This document shows, in pieces, positions 8,575 to 17,152 of a DNA stretch of 45,597 bases. Each line of letters begins with the position of its first letter. Within the stretch, counting starts at the first letter, position 1. Made by a program: the position numbers and the translations under genes. Source of the DNA: Oscillospiraceae bacterium (GTDB taxonomy: Bacteria; Bacillota; Clostridia; Oscillospirales; Oscillospiraceae); NCBI GenBank assembly GCA_017458065.1, contig JAFTGD010000033.1, forward strand, positions 1 through 45,597, read 5' to 3'. Under the pieces are notes generated by a model that worked only from the letters and a program-made list of their open reading frames with translations, was not told where the DNA came from and made no database searches.

Positions 8575-9275
8575 CGGATAGCGATATAGCGAGGAATGTG
8601 GCGCATGTGAAGGCCGAGATCGCCCGCGCCGCGGCGGAGGCGGGGAGAGACCCTGCGGAGATCCGCCTGGTGGCCGCGACCAAGATGAACGATGCGGACC
8701 GGGTCCGGGAGGCGATCCGGGCGGGTGTGGACATCTGCGGCGAAAACCGCGTGCAGGAGATGCTGGAGAAGAACGCCCTCGGCGCCTATGAGGGCGCGCC
8801 GCTGCATTTTATCGGGCACCTGCAGAAGAACAAGGTCCGCCAGGTGGTGGGACTCTGCGCCCTGATCCACTCGGTGGACAGCCTGTCCCTGCTACAGGAG
8901 ATCAGCCGTGTGGCCGAGAAGAGGGGCCTTGTGCAGGACGTGCTGCTGGAAGTGAACGTCGGAGCGGAGGAATCCAAATCCGGCATTTCGCCGGAGGAAG
9001 TGCCCGATTTGCTCTCGGAAGCGGCCAATCTGCCCGCCGTTCGGGTGCGCGGATTGATGGCGATCCCGCCGATTTGCGAAAAACCGGAAGAAAATCGGCC
9101 ATTTTTTCTTCAAATGCAAAAGCTTTTTATTGACAACAGCGAAAAAAAATACGATAATGTACGCATGGATTTTCTGTCTATGGGCATGACCGGGGATTAC
9201 ACCGAGGCAGTGCGCTGCGGAGCGAACCTTGTTCGCGTCGGTTCCGGGATTTTCGGCCCGCGGCATTACACATAA
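8571..9275 (+). CDS. YggS family pyridoxal-phosphate homeostasis protein
   Basis: This 234-residue protein belongs to the YggS/PROSC family. These are single-domain PLP-binding TIM barrels that buffer the cellular pool of vitamin B6 and affect amino-acid metabolism. The PLP lysine is Lys38 in LVAATKMN; other family blocks are GENRVQEM, HFIGHLQKNKVR, VNVGAEESKSG, LSMGMTGDYTEAV and the phosphate-binding RVGSGIFG. I chose the GTG at 8571 since AAGGAGG lies 8 bases upstream and the start overlaps the miaA stop as GTGA. A yggS homologue immediately before sepF and divIVA is the classic Gram-positive division-cluster order (ylmE-ylmF). The gene is AT-richer toward its 3' end than its neighbours, with no break in the frame. 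Confidence 0.94.
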   Translation: MTDSDIARNVAHVKAEIARAAAEAGRDPAEIRLVAATKMNDADRVREAIRAGVDICGENRVQEMLEKNALGAYEGAPLHFIGHLQKNKVRQVVGLCALIHSVDSLSLLQEISRVAEKRGLVQDVLLEVNVGAEESKSGISPEEVPDLLSEAANLPAVRVRGLMAIPPICEKPEENRPFFLQMQKLFIDNSEKKYDNVRMDFLSMGMTGDYTEAVRCGANLVRVGSGIFGPRHYT

Positions 9276-9296
9276 ACTGACAACGGAGGATCAGCC

Positions 9297-9860
9297 ATGG
9301 GTTTCATGGATGAATTGAGAAAGCTGACCCAGCCGTATGAGGAAGAGGACGACTTCTACGAGGGCGCGAACCCCGACGCGGAGCCGTCGGTCCCGACAGA
9401 GGCACAGCTGGAATTTGAAAACGCGTTCGGCGGGCGTGAGACGCCCGAGCGGGCGGAGGAAGAGACGGAAGAGACCGCCGCCCCCCAGGAGGGCGGGAAG
9501 GGGATCTTCTCCGGGCTCGGGAGAAAGAAAACCGTCCGGCCCAGGCTTGCGGCCCGGGAGAGGACTGTGGAGTTCGGCGGGACCGAACAGCAGGTGATTC
9601 TCTTCAATCCCAAGAGCTTCGATGAGGCGGGCGACCTGGTGCAGCATCTGAGCCAGGGCCGCAGCATCGTGATGACGCTTGAGGGCGTCCCGACGGATCT
9701 GGCCCGGCGTCTGCTGGACTTCCTCTCCGGCATCGCCTACGCGCTTCAGGGGAAGATCACCCCGATCTCAGCAAAGACCTATTTTGTAACCCCGCAGAAT
9801 GTTGACGTGCTCGGCGCGGATGAGCTGGCCTCCTCCGGACAGGGCACGGCCTCAACCTGA
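9297..9860 (+). CDS. sepF: Cell division protein SepF
   Basis: SepF binds FtsZ and the membrane and aligns FtsZ filaments at the septum. The 187-residue protein starts at an ATG with GGAGGA six bases upstream. It has a short amphipathic N-terminus (MGFMDELRKL) that fits the membrane-binding helix of SepF. A long acidic and proline-containing linker follows, and then the SepF (DUF552) fold, residues about 95-175, with VILFNPKSFDEAG, SIVMTLEGV and LDFLSGIAYALQG. The gene lies between yggS and divIVA, its usual Gram-positive context. The last dozen residues are variable and uninformative. Confidence 0.95.
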   Translation: MGFMDELRKLTQPYEEEDDFYEGANPDAEPSVPTEAQLEFENAFGGRETPERAEEETEETAAPQEGGKGIFSGLGRKKTVRPRLAARERTVEFGGTEQQVILFNPKSFDEAGDLVQHLSQGRSIVMTLEGVPTDLARRLLDFLSGIAYALQGKITPISAKTYFVTPQNVDVLGADELASSGQGTAST

Positions 9861-9907
9861 TATATCAAGACTTCCGTACATCAATCATTGAAAGGTGGAT
9901 TTTAAGC

Positions 9908-10564
9908 ATGATTACCGCTCAGGACATCCGTGAAAAGACTTTTGAGAAGTCCAGAATGAATGGCTATGACATGGCCTCCGTGGACGATTTTCTGGAGGAG
10001 CTGGCTGAAGACATCAGCGCCTCTCAGAAGGAAAACGCCGTGCTGAAGAGCAAGATGAAGGTCCTCGTCGACAAGATCGAAGAGTACCGTGCCAATGAGG
10101 AAGCACTGAACATGGCGATTCTCTCTGCCCAGAAGCTCGCGGTGCAGATCGAGAGCGAGGCACGTCAGCGCGCCGCCGCGATGATTGAAGACGCCGAGCG
10201 CCAGGTTCAGGCGAAGGTCGGCTCCATCCAGGCGCAGACCGATGCCGAAGAGCGCCGTCTGGCGGATGCTCAGACCGCGACCAAGCTCTTCCTCGACAAG
10301 GCAAAGGCCCTGATCGGCGATCACCTCAACAAGCTGGGCGTGATCGGCGGCGAGCTGGAGCTGCCGGAGGAGCCCGAGATCGAAGAGGAGGTGGCAGCAG
10401 TGACCGAAGAAGTCGACATCGACGAAGCGGTCCGCTCTATTGAGGAGCAGGTTGCCCGTCCCAGCGCTCCGGAACCCGCGCTGGACCTCGATCTGTCCGA
10501 CTTTGATCTGACCCCTGCCCCTAAACGCAAAAATCTGAGCAGCACGCAGTCTTTTAATCTGTAA
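9908..10564 (+). CDS. divIVA: DivIVA domain protein (septum/pole organiser)
   Basis: DivIVA proteins sense curved membrane and recruit division or wall-growth factors. The 218-residue protein opens with the canonical lipid-binding domain: ITAQDIREKTFEKSRMNGY and then VDDFLEELAEDI. A long coiled coil follows at about residues 35-140, rich in Glu, Lys, Gln and Ala heptads. An acidic, less structured tail carries EEPEIEEEV and ends LSSTQSFNL. The start has AAAGGTGG nine bases upstream. It lies directly after sepF and is closed by a hairpin at 10576-10635 before ileS. Expected location is the septal and polar membrane on the cytoplasmic side. Confidence 0.94.
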   Translation: MITAQDIREKTFEKSRMNGYDMASVDDFLEELAEDISASQKENAVLKSKMKVLVDKIEEYRANEEALNMAILSAQKLAVQIESEARQRAAAMIEDAERQVQAKVGSIQAQTDAEERRLADAQTATKLFLDKAKALIGDHLNKLGVIGGELELPEEPEIEEEVAAVTEEVDIDEAVRSIEEQVARPSAPEPALDLDLSDFDLTPAPKRKNLSSTQSFNL

Positions 10565-10575
10565 GCTGCTCCTGT

Positions 10576-10635
10576 AAGCCGGACCAGCCGCGGGGTGGCG
10601 CGTTTGCGCACGCCCCGCTTTCGGCTTATTTTCTA
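10576..10635 (+). terminator. Hairpin terminator between divIVA and ileS
   Basis: Nested arms pair AAGCCG (10576-10581) with CGGCTT (10122 in from the 3' side, at 10122+500, i.e. 10622-10627) and GCGGGG (10590-10595) with CCCCGC (10613-10618). ATTTTCTATTCTT follows. It most likely ends the divIVA transcript. The 97-base gap leaves no room for a full T-box leader. Confidence 0.6.
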
Positions 10636-10661
10636 TTCTTACACATCAGGAGTATCTTTCT

Positions 10662-13460
10662 ATGTCCAAAGACTATAATGCCACGCTGAACCTGCCGAAA
10701 ACGGACTTCCCGATGCGCGCAGGGCTCCCGAAACGCGAGCCCGAGATGCTGAAGCGCTGGGAAGAAATGGATGTTTACAACGAACAGCTGAAGAAGAATG
10801 AGGGTAAGCCCCTCTTCTCCCTCCACGACGGACCTCCCTTCTCCAACGGGAATATCCACATGGGCCACGCCCTGAACAAGGCCCTGAAAGATTTTATCAA
10901 CCGCTGCTACATGATGCGCGGCCGCTGTGTCCCCTATATCCCCGGCTGGGACAACCACGGCATGCCCATTGAGAGCGCCATCATCAAAGAGCAGAAGCTG
11001 AACCACAAGGAAATGTCCACCGCGGACTTCCGCAGCGCCTGCCACGACTACGCCGAGAAGTATGTCTACCGCCAGATGGAGGGCTTCAAGCGCCTTGGCG
11101 TCATTGGCGACTGGGACCACCCCTACCTCACCATGAACAAGGGCTTCGAGGCCGACGAGGTGCGCGTCTTCGGCAAGATGTACCGCAACGGGCATATCTA
11201 CAAGGGCTTTAAGCCGGTCTACTGGTGCGCCCATGACGAGACTGCCCTGGCCGAGGCCGAAATCGAGTATCACGACGACCCGGTCTCCACGGTCTATGTC
11301 AAGTTCCCCATGCATGACGACAAGGGCAAGCTGGGCCATCTGGATCTGAGCAAGCTCTACTTCGTGATCTGGACTACGACGACCTGGACCCTGCCCGGAA
11401 ACCTGGGCATCACCCTGCACCCGGACATCAGCTATGCCATCGTCAAGGCCCCGAACGGCGAGATGTACATCATGGCGGAGGACCTCGTCGACGAGGTCAT
11501 GTCGAAGGGCGGCTTCACCGAGTATGAGACCGTCGAGACCCACCCCGGAACCTTCTTCGAGTACATGCTGGCGGATCACCCCTTCCTTCAGAAGACCTCT
11601 CTGCTGATGCTGGCGGACTATGTCACGACGGATTCCGGTACCGGCTGTGTCCACACGGCGCCCGGCTTCGGCGACGTCGACTATCAGACCTGCATGCAGT
11701 ACGGCGTCGAGATGGTCGTCCCCGTCGACGACCAGGGGCGTCATACCGACTATGCCGGCAAGTACGCCGGTCTTGGCGTGGAAGAGTCCAACCCCGTCAT
11801 CACGGCGGATATGAGAGAGAGCGGCGTGCTCTTTGCAACCGAGGACATCGTCCACAGCTATCCGCACTGCTGGCGCTGCAAGAAGCCGATCATCTTCCGC
11901 GCGACGCCGCAGTGGTTCTGCTCGGTCGACTCCTTCAAGGAGGAGGCCATCGCGGCCTGCGAGAACGTGCGCTGGCTCCCTGCCTGGGGCAAGGAGCGCA
12001 TGGGCGCCATGATCCGAGAGCGCAGCGACTGGTGCATCTCCCGCCAGCGCCGCTGGGGTCTGCCGATCCCGGTGTTCTACTGCGAGGACTGCGGCAAGCC
12101 CGTCTGCACCGAAGAGAGCATCGAATCCGTCGCGAAGATCTTTGAAGCCGAGGGCAGCAACGCGTGGTTTGAGCGCGAGGCGGCTTCGCTTCTGCCGGAG
12201 GGCTTCACCTGCCCGCACTGCGGCGGAAAGCACTTCACCAAAGAGACCAACACCCTGGACGGCTGGTTTGACTCCGGCTCCACCCACTTTGCCGCGATGC
12301 AGCGTGATCAGGGCTTCTGGCCCGCCACGATGTACATCGAGGGCGGCGACCAGTACCGCGGATGGTTCCAGTCCTCCCTGCTGGTTGCGGTCGGCGCGCT
12401 CGGCAAGGGCGCTCCCTACCAGGAATGCCTGACCCACGGCTGGACCGTCGACGGCGAGGGCCGCGAGATGCACAAGTCCCTCGGCAACGGCATCGATCCC
12501 GCCGACCTGATCAAGGAGTTCGGCGCGGATGTCGTCCGTCTCTGGGCCGGTTCCGCGGATTACCACGTGGACGTGCGCTGCTCGCAGGAGATCTTCAAGC
12601 AGCTGAGCCAGAACTATCTCAAGTTCCGCAACACCGCCCGCTACTGCCTCGGCAACCTGAACGGCTTTGACCCTGAAAACCCAGTCGCGCCGGAAGACAT
12701 GCTGCCGCTGGACCGCTGGGCCATGACCAAGCTCAACGAACTGATCGAAAAGGCGGAGGCGGCTTATCAGGACTATGAGTTCCACACCGTCTCTCACGCC
12801 ATCAACGATTTCTGCGTGGTAGAGCTCTCCAGCTTCTATCTGGATATCATCAAGGACCGCCTCTACTGCGAGGCGCCGGACAGCCTGAAGCGCCGCAGCG
12901 CCCAGACCGCCCTGTTCTATATCCTCGACACGCTGACCAAGATGTTTGCGCCGATCCTGGCCTTCACCTGCGACGAGATCTGGCAGGCCATGCCGCACCG
13001 CGGGGAAGACGATGTGCGCAACGTCGTGCTGAACCAGATGAACAAACCCTTCACCGAGTACGCGCTCGGTGAGGAGGAGATGGCCCGATGGGAGAGCCTG
13101 ATCCGCGTGCGCAACGACGTTAACGGCGTCATCGAGACCGCCCGTGCCGCCAAGCGCATCGGCAAGCCGCTGGAGGCCGCCGTCCGGCTGCACGCCACGG
13201 ATACCGACAGCAAGGCGGTTCTGGACAGTGTCAGCGATATGGGCCTCTCCGAGCTCTTCATCGTGTCCCAGTGCCTCATCGCTCCCGACGAGGACCCGGA
13301 CGCCGCGGCAAAGAGCAGCGGGACCGCTTTCCCGGGCCTGGAGATCAGCGTCCGCGAAGCCCCCGGAACCAAGTGCCCGCGCTGCTGGATGCACTCCGTC
13401 GACGCAGACCCCGAGACCGGTCTCTGCCCGCGCTGTGCCGAAGTACTGAAGTCTCTGTAA
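10662..13460 (+). CDS. ileS: Isoleucine--tRNA ligase
   Basis: IleRS charges tRNA-Ile and edits valine. The 932-residue length and domain order are normal: the class I catalytic core with a HIGH-type motif (NIHMGHALN, residues 64-72), a CP1 editing domain with TTWTLPGNLG and GTGCVHTAPGFG, the second catalytic half, an anticodon-binding helical domain, and a C-terminal zinc finger of two CPRC pairs (CPRCWMHSV and LCPRCAEVL). The KMSKS loop reads EMHKSLGNG (around residues 602-610), so two of its five positions differ from the consensus while the catalytic Lys605 is retained. AGGAG lies nine bases before the ATG. No T-box element is visible upstream, unlike many Firmicutes ileS genes. Confidence 0.98.
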   Translation: MSKDYNATLNLPKTDFPMRAGLPKREPEMLKRWEEMDVYNEQLKKNEGKPLFSLHDGPPFSNGNIHMGHALNKALKDFINRCYMMRGRCVPYIPGWDNHGMPIESAIIKEQKLNHKEMSTADFRSACHDYAEKYVYRQMEGFKRLGVIGDWDHPYLTMNKGFEADEVRVFGKMYRNGHIYKGFKPVYWCAHDETALAEAEIEYHDDPVSTVYVKFPMHDDKGKLGHLDLSKLYFVIWTTTTWTLPGNLGITLHPDISYAIVKAPNGEMYIMAEDLVDEVMSKGGFTEYETVETHPGTFFEYMLADHPFLQKTSLLMLADYVTTDSGTGCVHTAPGFGDVDYQTCMQYGVEMVVPVDDQGRHTDYAGKYAGLGVEESNPVITADMRESGVLFATEDIVHSYPHCWRCKKPIIFRATPQWFCSVDSFKEEAIAACENVRWLPAWGKERMGAMIRERSDWCISRQRRWGLPIPVFYCEDCGKPVCTEESIESVAKIFEAEGSNAWFEREAASLLPEGFTCPHCGGKHFTKETNTLDGWFDSGSTHFAAMQRDQGFWPATMYIEGGDQYRGWFQSSLLVAVGALGKGAPYQECLTHGWTVDGEGREMHKSLGNGIDPADLIKEFGADVVRLWAGSADYHVDVRCSQEIFKQLSQNYLKFRNTARYCLGNLNGFDPENPVAPEDMLPLDRWAMTKLNELIEKAEAAYQDYEFHTVSHAINDFCVVELSSFYLDIIKDRLYCEAPDSLKRRSAQTALFYILDTLTKMFAPILAFTCDEIWQAMPHRGEDDVRNVVLNQMNKPFTEYALGEEEMARWESLIRVRNDVNGVIETARAAKRIGKPLEAAVRLHATDTDSKAVLDSVSDMGLSELFIVSQCLIAPDEDPDAAAKSSGTAFPGLEISVREAPGTKCPRCWMHSVDADPETGLCPRCAEVLKSL

Positions 13461-13509
13461 TCACCCAATTCCATTTTCGCCGTTGCCCAACGGCAGACAG
13501 GAGTACGCT

Positions 13510-14592
13510 ATGCTGTATGCAATTATCGGAATGCTGGTCGTTATTGCCGACCAGTACATCAAGTTCTGGGTTCAGGGCCACATTGCGCTGGGCGCCACGG
13601 AGGAATTTGTCCCCGGGATTCTGAGCCTTGCCAATGTCCACAATGACGGCGCTGCTTTCGGCTTCCTGGCGGGAGACGGAGCGAGGATCCCCTTCATCAT
13701 TCTGGCGGGTGTCTTCACGGTCGTGGTCATCATCGCCCTGGCTACGAGGCTGATCTCCGGAAGGCTTGCCCGCTGGAGCATTGTCCTCGTGACAGCCGGC
13801 GCACTCTCCAACTGCCTGGACCGCGTGATGTACGGCTATGTGCAGGATATGTTCAAGACGGAGTTCATGAACTTCCCGGTCTTCAACCTGGCCGATGTCT
13901 TCATCACACTCTTCGCCATCCTGTTTGCCCTTGCGGTCATCTTCGGAAAGACCCGAAAGGACGACGATGACGACTACGAGTTTGAGGACGAAGAGGAAGA
14001 GGAAGAACCGCGCAGAGTCTCCCGCAAGAAGGAGAAGCGCGCTGCCAAGGCCGAAAAAGCCGCCAGAAAGAGCAAGAAGAGCCGCTCCGCCCGCTATGAG
14101 GACGACTATGAGGACGAGGAAGAAGAGCCCGAGGAAGAGGAAGCCCCGCCCGCCCGTACACGCAAGCCTGCTAAGCGCAGCAGACGCGCGGTCGTCGTCG
14201 AGGACGAGGACGAAGAGGTCGAGGAAGAGCTGGCACCCGCGCCGGTCCGCAGACCGGTCAGGGAGCAGCCTGCAAAGCAGCAGCGCGCCGCTGCCGCCCC
14301 GGCGAGAACCGCTTCGAAGGCCAAAGCCGCCGAAGTTCAGGAAGACGATCCTTTCGCCGGCTGGGAACGCCCCGAGCGTACCGTGAGCAAGAAGACCGCA
14401 GCCGTCAGACAGAAGGCGGAGAGCACCGCCGCTTCCGCGAGAACGGCGGCAAAGGAAGCCCCCGCTCAGGCCGCCAGAACGGCCCAGCGCAGCACGGCGG
14501 CTGCCGCGGCCAAACCCGCCGCGAAGCCGGCGCCCAAGGCCGCCGCAGAGGAAGAGTTCTCACTGGACGATATCCTGAACGAATTCAGATAA
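13510..14592 (+). CDS. lspA: Lipoprotein signal peptidase LspA with long charged C-terminal tail
   Basis: LspA removes signal peptides from prolipoproteins in the membrane. The first ~147 residues are a complete LspA: four hydrophobic spans, Asp14 in VIADQ, the HNDGAAFG block (residues 44-51), and the catalytic aspartates Asp104 (NCLDR) and Asp129 (FNLADVF). AGGAG sits six bases before the ATG at 13510, which is better than the upstream in-frame start. Unusually, about 212 further residues follow: alternating Asp/Glu and Lys/Arg blocks, then an Ala/Lys/Pro-rich stretch, then a folded-looking end, EEEFSLDDILNEFR. Normal LspA ends soon after the last span, on the cytoplasmic side, so the tail should be a disordered cytosolic extension. 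Its role is unknown. Confidence 0.95.
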   Translation: MLYAIIGMLVVIADQYIKFWVQGHIALGATEEFVPGILSLANVHNDGAAFGFLAGDGARIPFIILAGVFTVVVIIALATRLISGRLARWSIVLVTAGALSNCLDRVMYGYVQDMFKTEFMNFPVFNLADVFITLFAILFALAVIFGKTRKDDDDDYEFEDEEEEEEPRRVSRKKEKRAAKAEKAARKSKKSRSARYEDDYEDEEEEPEEEEAPPARTRKPAKRSRRAVVVEDEDEEVEEELAPAPVRRPVREQPAKQQRAAAAPARTASKAKAAEVQEDDPFAGWERPERTVSKKTAAVRQKAESTAASARTAAKEAPAQAARTAQRSTAAAAAKPAAKPAPKAAAEEEFSLDDILNEFR

Positions 14593-14605
14593 ACAACCCA
14601 ATACC

Positions 14606-15529
14606 ATGGAAGAAGAAATTCTGTCCATCATTGCCGAGGAGAGCGGAGAGCGTATCGATGCTCTCCTCGCGCGCGCAGTGGCAGGTCTCAGCCGGAGCGC
14701 GGCCCAGCGCCTGATTGAACAGGGGGCGGTGCTGCTGGAGGGCAGACCGGTACAGAAAAACACCCGCTGTGAAGCGGGTGCGTGCATCACGGTCGCTCTT
14801 CCGGAAACGCAGGAGGTCCCGCTGGTTCCGCAGAACCTGCCGCTGGAGATCGTCTATGAAGACGATGACCTCATCGTTGTGAACAAACCGCGCGGCATGG
14901 TGGTGCATCCCGCGCCGGGGCACCCGGATGGGACGCTGGTGAACGCGCTGCTGTGGCACTGCGGGGACAGCCTCTCCGGCATCGGCGGCGAGAAGCGCCC
15001 GGGCATCGTGCACCGGATCGATAAGGACACCTCGGGACTGCTGATCGCGGCGAAGAACGATTTCGCGCATCAGGCGCTCTCGGCGCAGCTGGCGGACCGG
15101 AGCCTGTCCCGGGTGTATGAAGCGGTGGTGCGGGGCCGTCTTCGGGAGGAGAGCGGGACGATTGACTGCCCGATCGGGCGGCATCCGACAGACCGCAAAC
15201 GAATGGCCGTCGTCGAGCGAAACGGCAGACCCGCTGTGACGCACTGGGAGGTCCTGGCGCGCTACAATGGATATACCCGGGTTCGCTGTCGCCTGCAGAC
15301 AGGCCGGACCCACCAGATCCGCGTCCACATGGCGAGCATCGGCCACCCCCTGCTGGGCGACGGCGTTTACGGCGCGCCCTCGCCGGAAAAGGGACTGGAG
15401 GGCCAGTGTCTGCATGCGCGGGAGCTGAAGTTTGTCCACCCCCGGACCGGGGAGCATGTGCATCTTGTGACGGAGCTGCCGGATTGGTTTACGGATGTGC
15501 TGGCGAAGCTGGGGCCGGAGACGGGCTGA
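14606..15529 (+). CDS. RluA/RluD family 23S rRNA pseudouridine synthase
   Basis: This 307-residue protein has an N-terminal S4 RNA-binding domain (roughly residues 15-65) followed by the RluA-type catalytic domain. The catalytic Asp139 lies in HRIDKDTSGLL; other family blocks are NKPRGMVVHPAPGH near residues 93-106 and TGRTHQIRVHMASIGHPLLGD toward the end. Such enzymes make pseudouridine in 23S rRNA; the S4 domain and length fit RluD, but target positions cannot be read from sequence. It starts 13 bases after lspA and has no strong Shine-Dalgarno site, which suggests translation partly dependent on lspA. lspA followed by this gene is a common bacterial pair. Confidence 0.93.
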   Translation: MEEEILSIIAEESGERIDALLARAVAGLSRSAAQRLIEQGAVLLEGRPVQKNTRCEAGACITVALPETQEVPLVPQNLPLEIVYEDDDLIVVNKPRGMVVHPAPGHPDGTLVNALLWHCGDSLSGIGGEKRPGIVHRIDKDTSGLLIAAKNDFAHQALSAQLADRSLSRVYEAVVRGRLREESGTIDCPIGRHPTDRKRMAVVERNGRPAVTHWEVLARYNGYTRVRCRLQTGRTHQIRVHMASIGHPLLGDGVYGAPSPEKGLEGQCLHARELKFVHPRTGEHVHLVTELPDWFTDVLAKLGPETG

Positions 15530-15549
15530 GAACAAAGGAGAAGAAGCAA

Positions 15550-15753
15550 ATGACAACAAAACAGATTTCCAGACTGGTCGTGCTGGCGGCGGTGGTGGTC
15601 TCGTGCGTGGTGCTGCTGGTAAAGCTGATCCAGGGTACGGCGGGGATCGTCGGCAGCCTGTTTAACCTGATTCTGGGCATCGTCGTGGTGGTCGCCCTGG
15701 TGGTGATCGTCATCTGGATGTTCGCCTACGCCAAGAAGATGCGGAAAAAGTAA
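15550..15753 (+). CDS. Small two-span membrane protein
   Basis: This 67-residue protein starts at an ATG with AAAGGAG nine bases upstream and lies 20 bases after the pseudouridine synthase gene. It has two hydrophobic spans (about residues 8-27 and 34-58) with a short loop, and a basic end (KKMRKK), so both ends are probably cytoplasmic. I do not recognise a family, and no catalytic motif is visible. It is the last gene of the lspA unit, closed by the hairpin at 15757-15788. Confidence 0.7.
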   Translation: MTTKQISRLVVLAAVVVSCVVLLVKLIQGTAGIVGSLFNLILGIVVVVALVVIVIWMFAYAKKMRKK

Positions 15754-15756
15754 GAA

Positions 15757-15788
15757 AACGCGGGGTGATTACCCCGCGTTGTATTTTT
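15757..15788. terminator. Bidirectional terminator between convergent genes
   Basis: A perfect 10-bp stem (15757-15766 with 15771-15780) has a 4-base loop. It is followed by GTATTTTT on the plus strand, and by TTTTC on the minus strand. It serves the small membrane protein gene, and it overlaps the stop codon of the convergent aminotransferase gene. Confidence 0.85.
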
Positions 15789-16959
15789 CAATGGCGATTT
15801 TCAAAATGTCGATGGCACGGGCAATGTCCGTCGCGTTGATGGTATAGGCCAGACGGACCTCGTTCTTTCCGCGGCCGGGCGTGGCGTAGAAGGGCTCGCC
15901 GCAGGCGAAGAGGACGGTTTCGCCGTTGTCGTCAAACTCGTTCAGCAACCAGAGTTGGAACTTGTCCGCGTCGTCGACGGGCAGCGCGCACATGACATAG
16001 AAGGCGCCCTTCGGCATACGGCAGACGACGCCGGGGATCTCCTGGAGCTTCCGGACCATGGTGTCACGCCGCAGGCGGTATTCATCGCGGACCGCGTCGA
16101 AGTAGTTGGGATCGAGGCCGTAGAGCGCGGCGGAGGCAATCTGGTCGACGGTGGGCGTGGCCAGACGGCACTGGCACCACTTCATGACCTGACCCATGAA
16201 CTCCTTGTTCTTCGAGATGACGGCCCCGACGCGCGCGCCGCAGGCAGAGAAGCGCTTGGAGACCGAGTCGATGACGATGACGTTGTCCTCATAACCTTTA
16301 AACTGCAGCCCGCTGAGCAGCGGCTCGCCGGCGTAGACAAACTCACGGTAGACCTCGTCGCAGATGATAAAGAGATCGTGCTCCTTCGCAATGTCCAGCA
16401 TCAGCTTCAGCTCGTCCGGGCTGAGGATCGAGCCGGTGGGGTTGCCGGGATTGGTGACAAAGAGGGCGCGGGTGTGCTCGTTGATGCAGGCCTCGACCCG
16501 GGCACGGTCGGCGTAGAAATAGCCCTCCTCCACCGAGGTGGGAATCGGGTGGATCTTCGCCCCGGCCAGCGTGACCGAGGTGTGGTAGTTTGGATAGAAG
16601 GGCTCGGGGATCACGACCTCGTCCCCGTCGTCCAGAATGGTGGCAAAGGTCATCTGCAGGGCTTCGCTGCCGCCGGTGGTGGGCAGGATGTCGCCGCGCT
16701 CCAGCTCCACGCCGATGCGCCTGTAGTAATCCCGCACCGCGTCGAGATAGACCGGCAGGCCGCCCGAAGGAGCGTAGGAGACTACTTTTTCGTCAAAATC
16801 CTTCAGCGCCTGATAGAAGGGCGCGGGGGTCTCCACGTCCGGCTGGCCGATATTCAGGTGATAAATCTTGATACCGCGCTCTTTGGTCTTCTGTGCGTAG
16901 GGGTTGAACTTGCGCATCGGAGAAAGGCCGCAGCGTTCCATTTTGGAAGACAGTTTCAT
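15769..16959 (-). CDS. Class I/II PLP-dependent aminotransferase
   Basis: This 396-residue protein is a fold-type I aminotransferase of the aspartate/aromatic group. Visible positions are the NPGNPTG block (residues 170-176), Asp201 and Tyr204 in CDEVYREF, the PLP lysine Lys235 in DSVSKRFSACG, and the carboxylate-binding Arg near the C-terminus in NEVRLAY. The N-terminal SPMRKF and NIGQPD segments also match the family. Such enzymes move amino groups between an amino acid and 2-oxoglutarate or a similar acceptor in the cytosol; substrate choice is uncertain. AAAGGAG lies ten bases before the ATG. The gene is monocistronic, with its own promoter and a shared terminator. Confidence 0.92.
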   Translation of the reverse strand: MKLSSKMERCGLSPMRKFNPYAQKTKERGIKIYHLNIGQPDVETPAPFYQALKDFDEKVVSYAPSGGLPVYLDAVRDYYRRIGVELERGDILPTTGGSEALQMTFATILDDGDEVVIPEPFYPNYHTSVTLAGAKIHPIPTSVEEGYFYADRARVEACINEHTRALFVTNPGNPTGSILSPDELKLMLDIAKEHDLFIICDEVYREFVYAGEPLLSGLQFKGYEDNVIVIDSVSKRFSACGARVGAVISKNKEFMGQVMKWCQCRLATPTVDQIASAALYGLDPNYFDAVRDEYRLRRDTMVRKLQEIPGVVCRMPKGAFYVMCALPVDDADKFQLWLLNEFDDNGETVLFACGEPFYATPGRGKNEVRLAYTINATDIARAIDILKIAIEKYNAG

Positions 16960-16992
16960 GAATATGCGCTCCTTTGCTATAAAAATTCAATG

Positions 16993-17021
16993 CATTCTAT
17001 CACAATCCCGCTCCCCGCACA
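16993..17021 (-). promoter_or_regulatory. Candidate promoter of the aminotransferase gene
   Basis: On the minus strand TTGTGC (17016-17021) and TAGAAT (16993-16998) are 17 bases apart, about 35 bases before the start codon. The -10 is good and the -35 weak. Confidence 0.45.
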
Positions 17022-17054
17022 AGAGAAAACTGCTATTTTGATCGCTTCGCAAAA

Positions 17055-17110
17055 TTGCTTTTCATTAGCTTTTGTGATAGTATGGCCGTGACGCGGAAGC
17101 GGATTCCGCG
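17055..17110 (+). promoter_or_regulatory. Candidate promoter and inverted repeat before the sigma factor operon
   Basis: TTGCTT (17055-17060) and TAGTAT (17078-17083) are 17 bases apart. Just downstream, CGCGGAA (17092-17098) and TTCCGCG (17104-17110) form a 7-bp inverted repeat around five bases in the presumed leader, which could be an operator or a leader hairpin. No clear ECF-type -35/-10 pair is seen here. Confidence 0.4.
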
Positions 17111-17152
17111 AAAGCGCTAAGACGACAGAGAAACGGAAGGGAGGCGGGGCGT

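Noticed and set aside
10565-10661. A T-box leader before ileS, suggested by GGGGTGGCGCG
   Set aside because: The gap of 97 bases is too short for stem I and the specifier loop, and the sequence is explained by a hairpin terminator.
10626-13394. An open frame of over 900 codons opposite ileS
   Set aside because: Same effect of GC-rich codon use; the composition of the translation (Ala, Gly, Val, His, Arg, Leu) is typical of a complement of a real gene.
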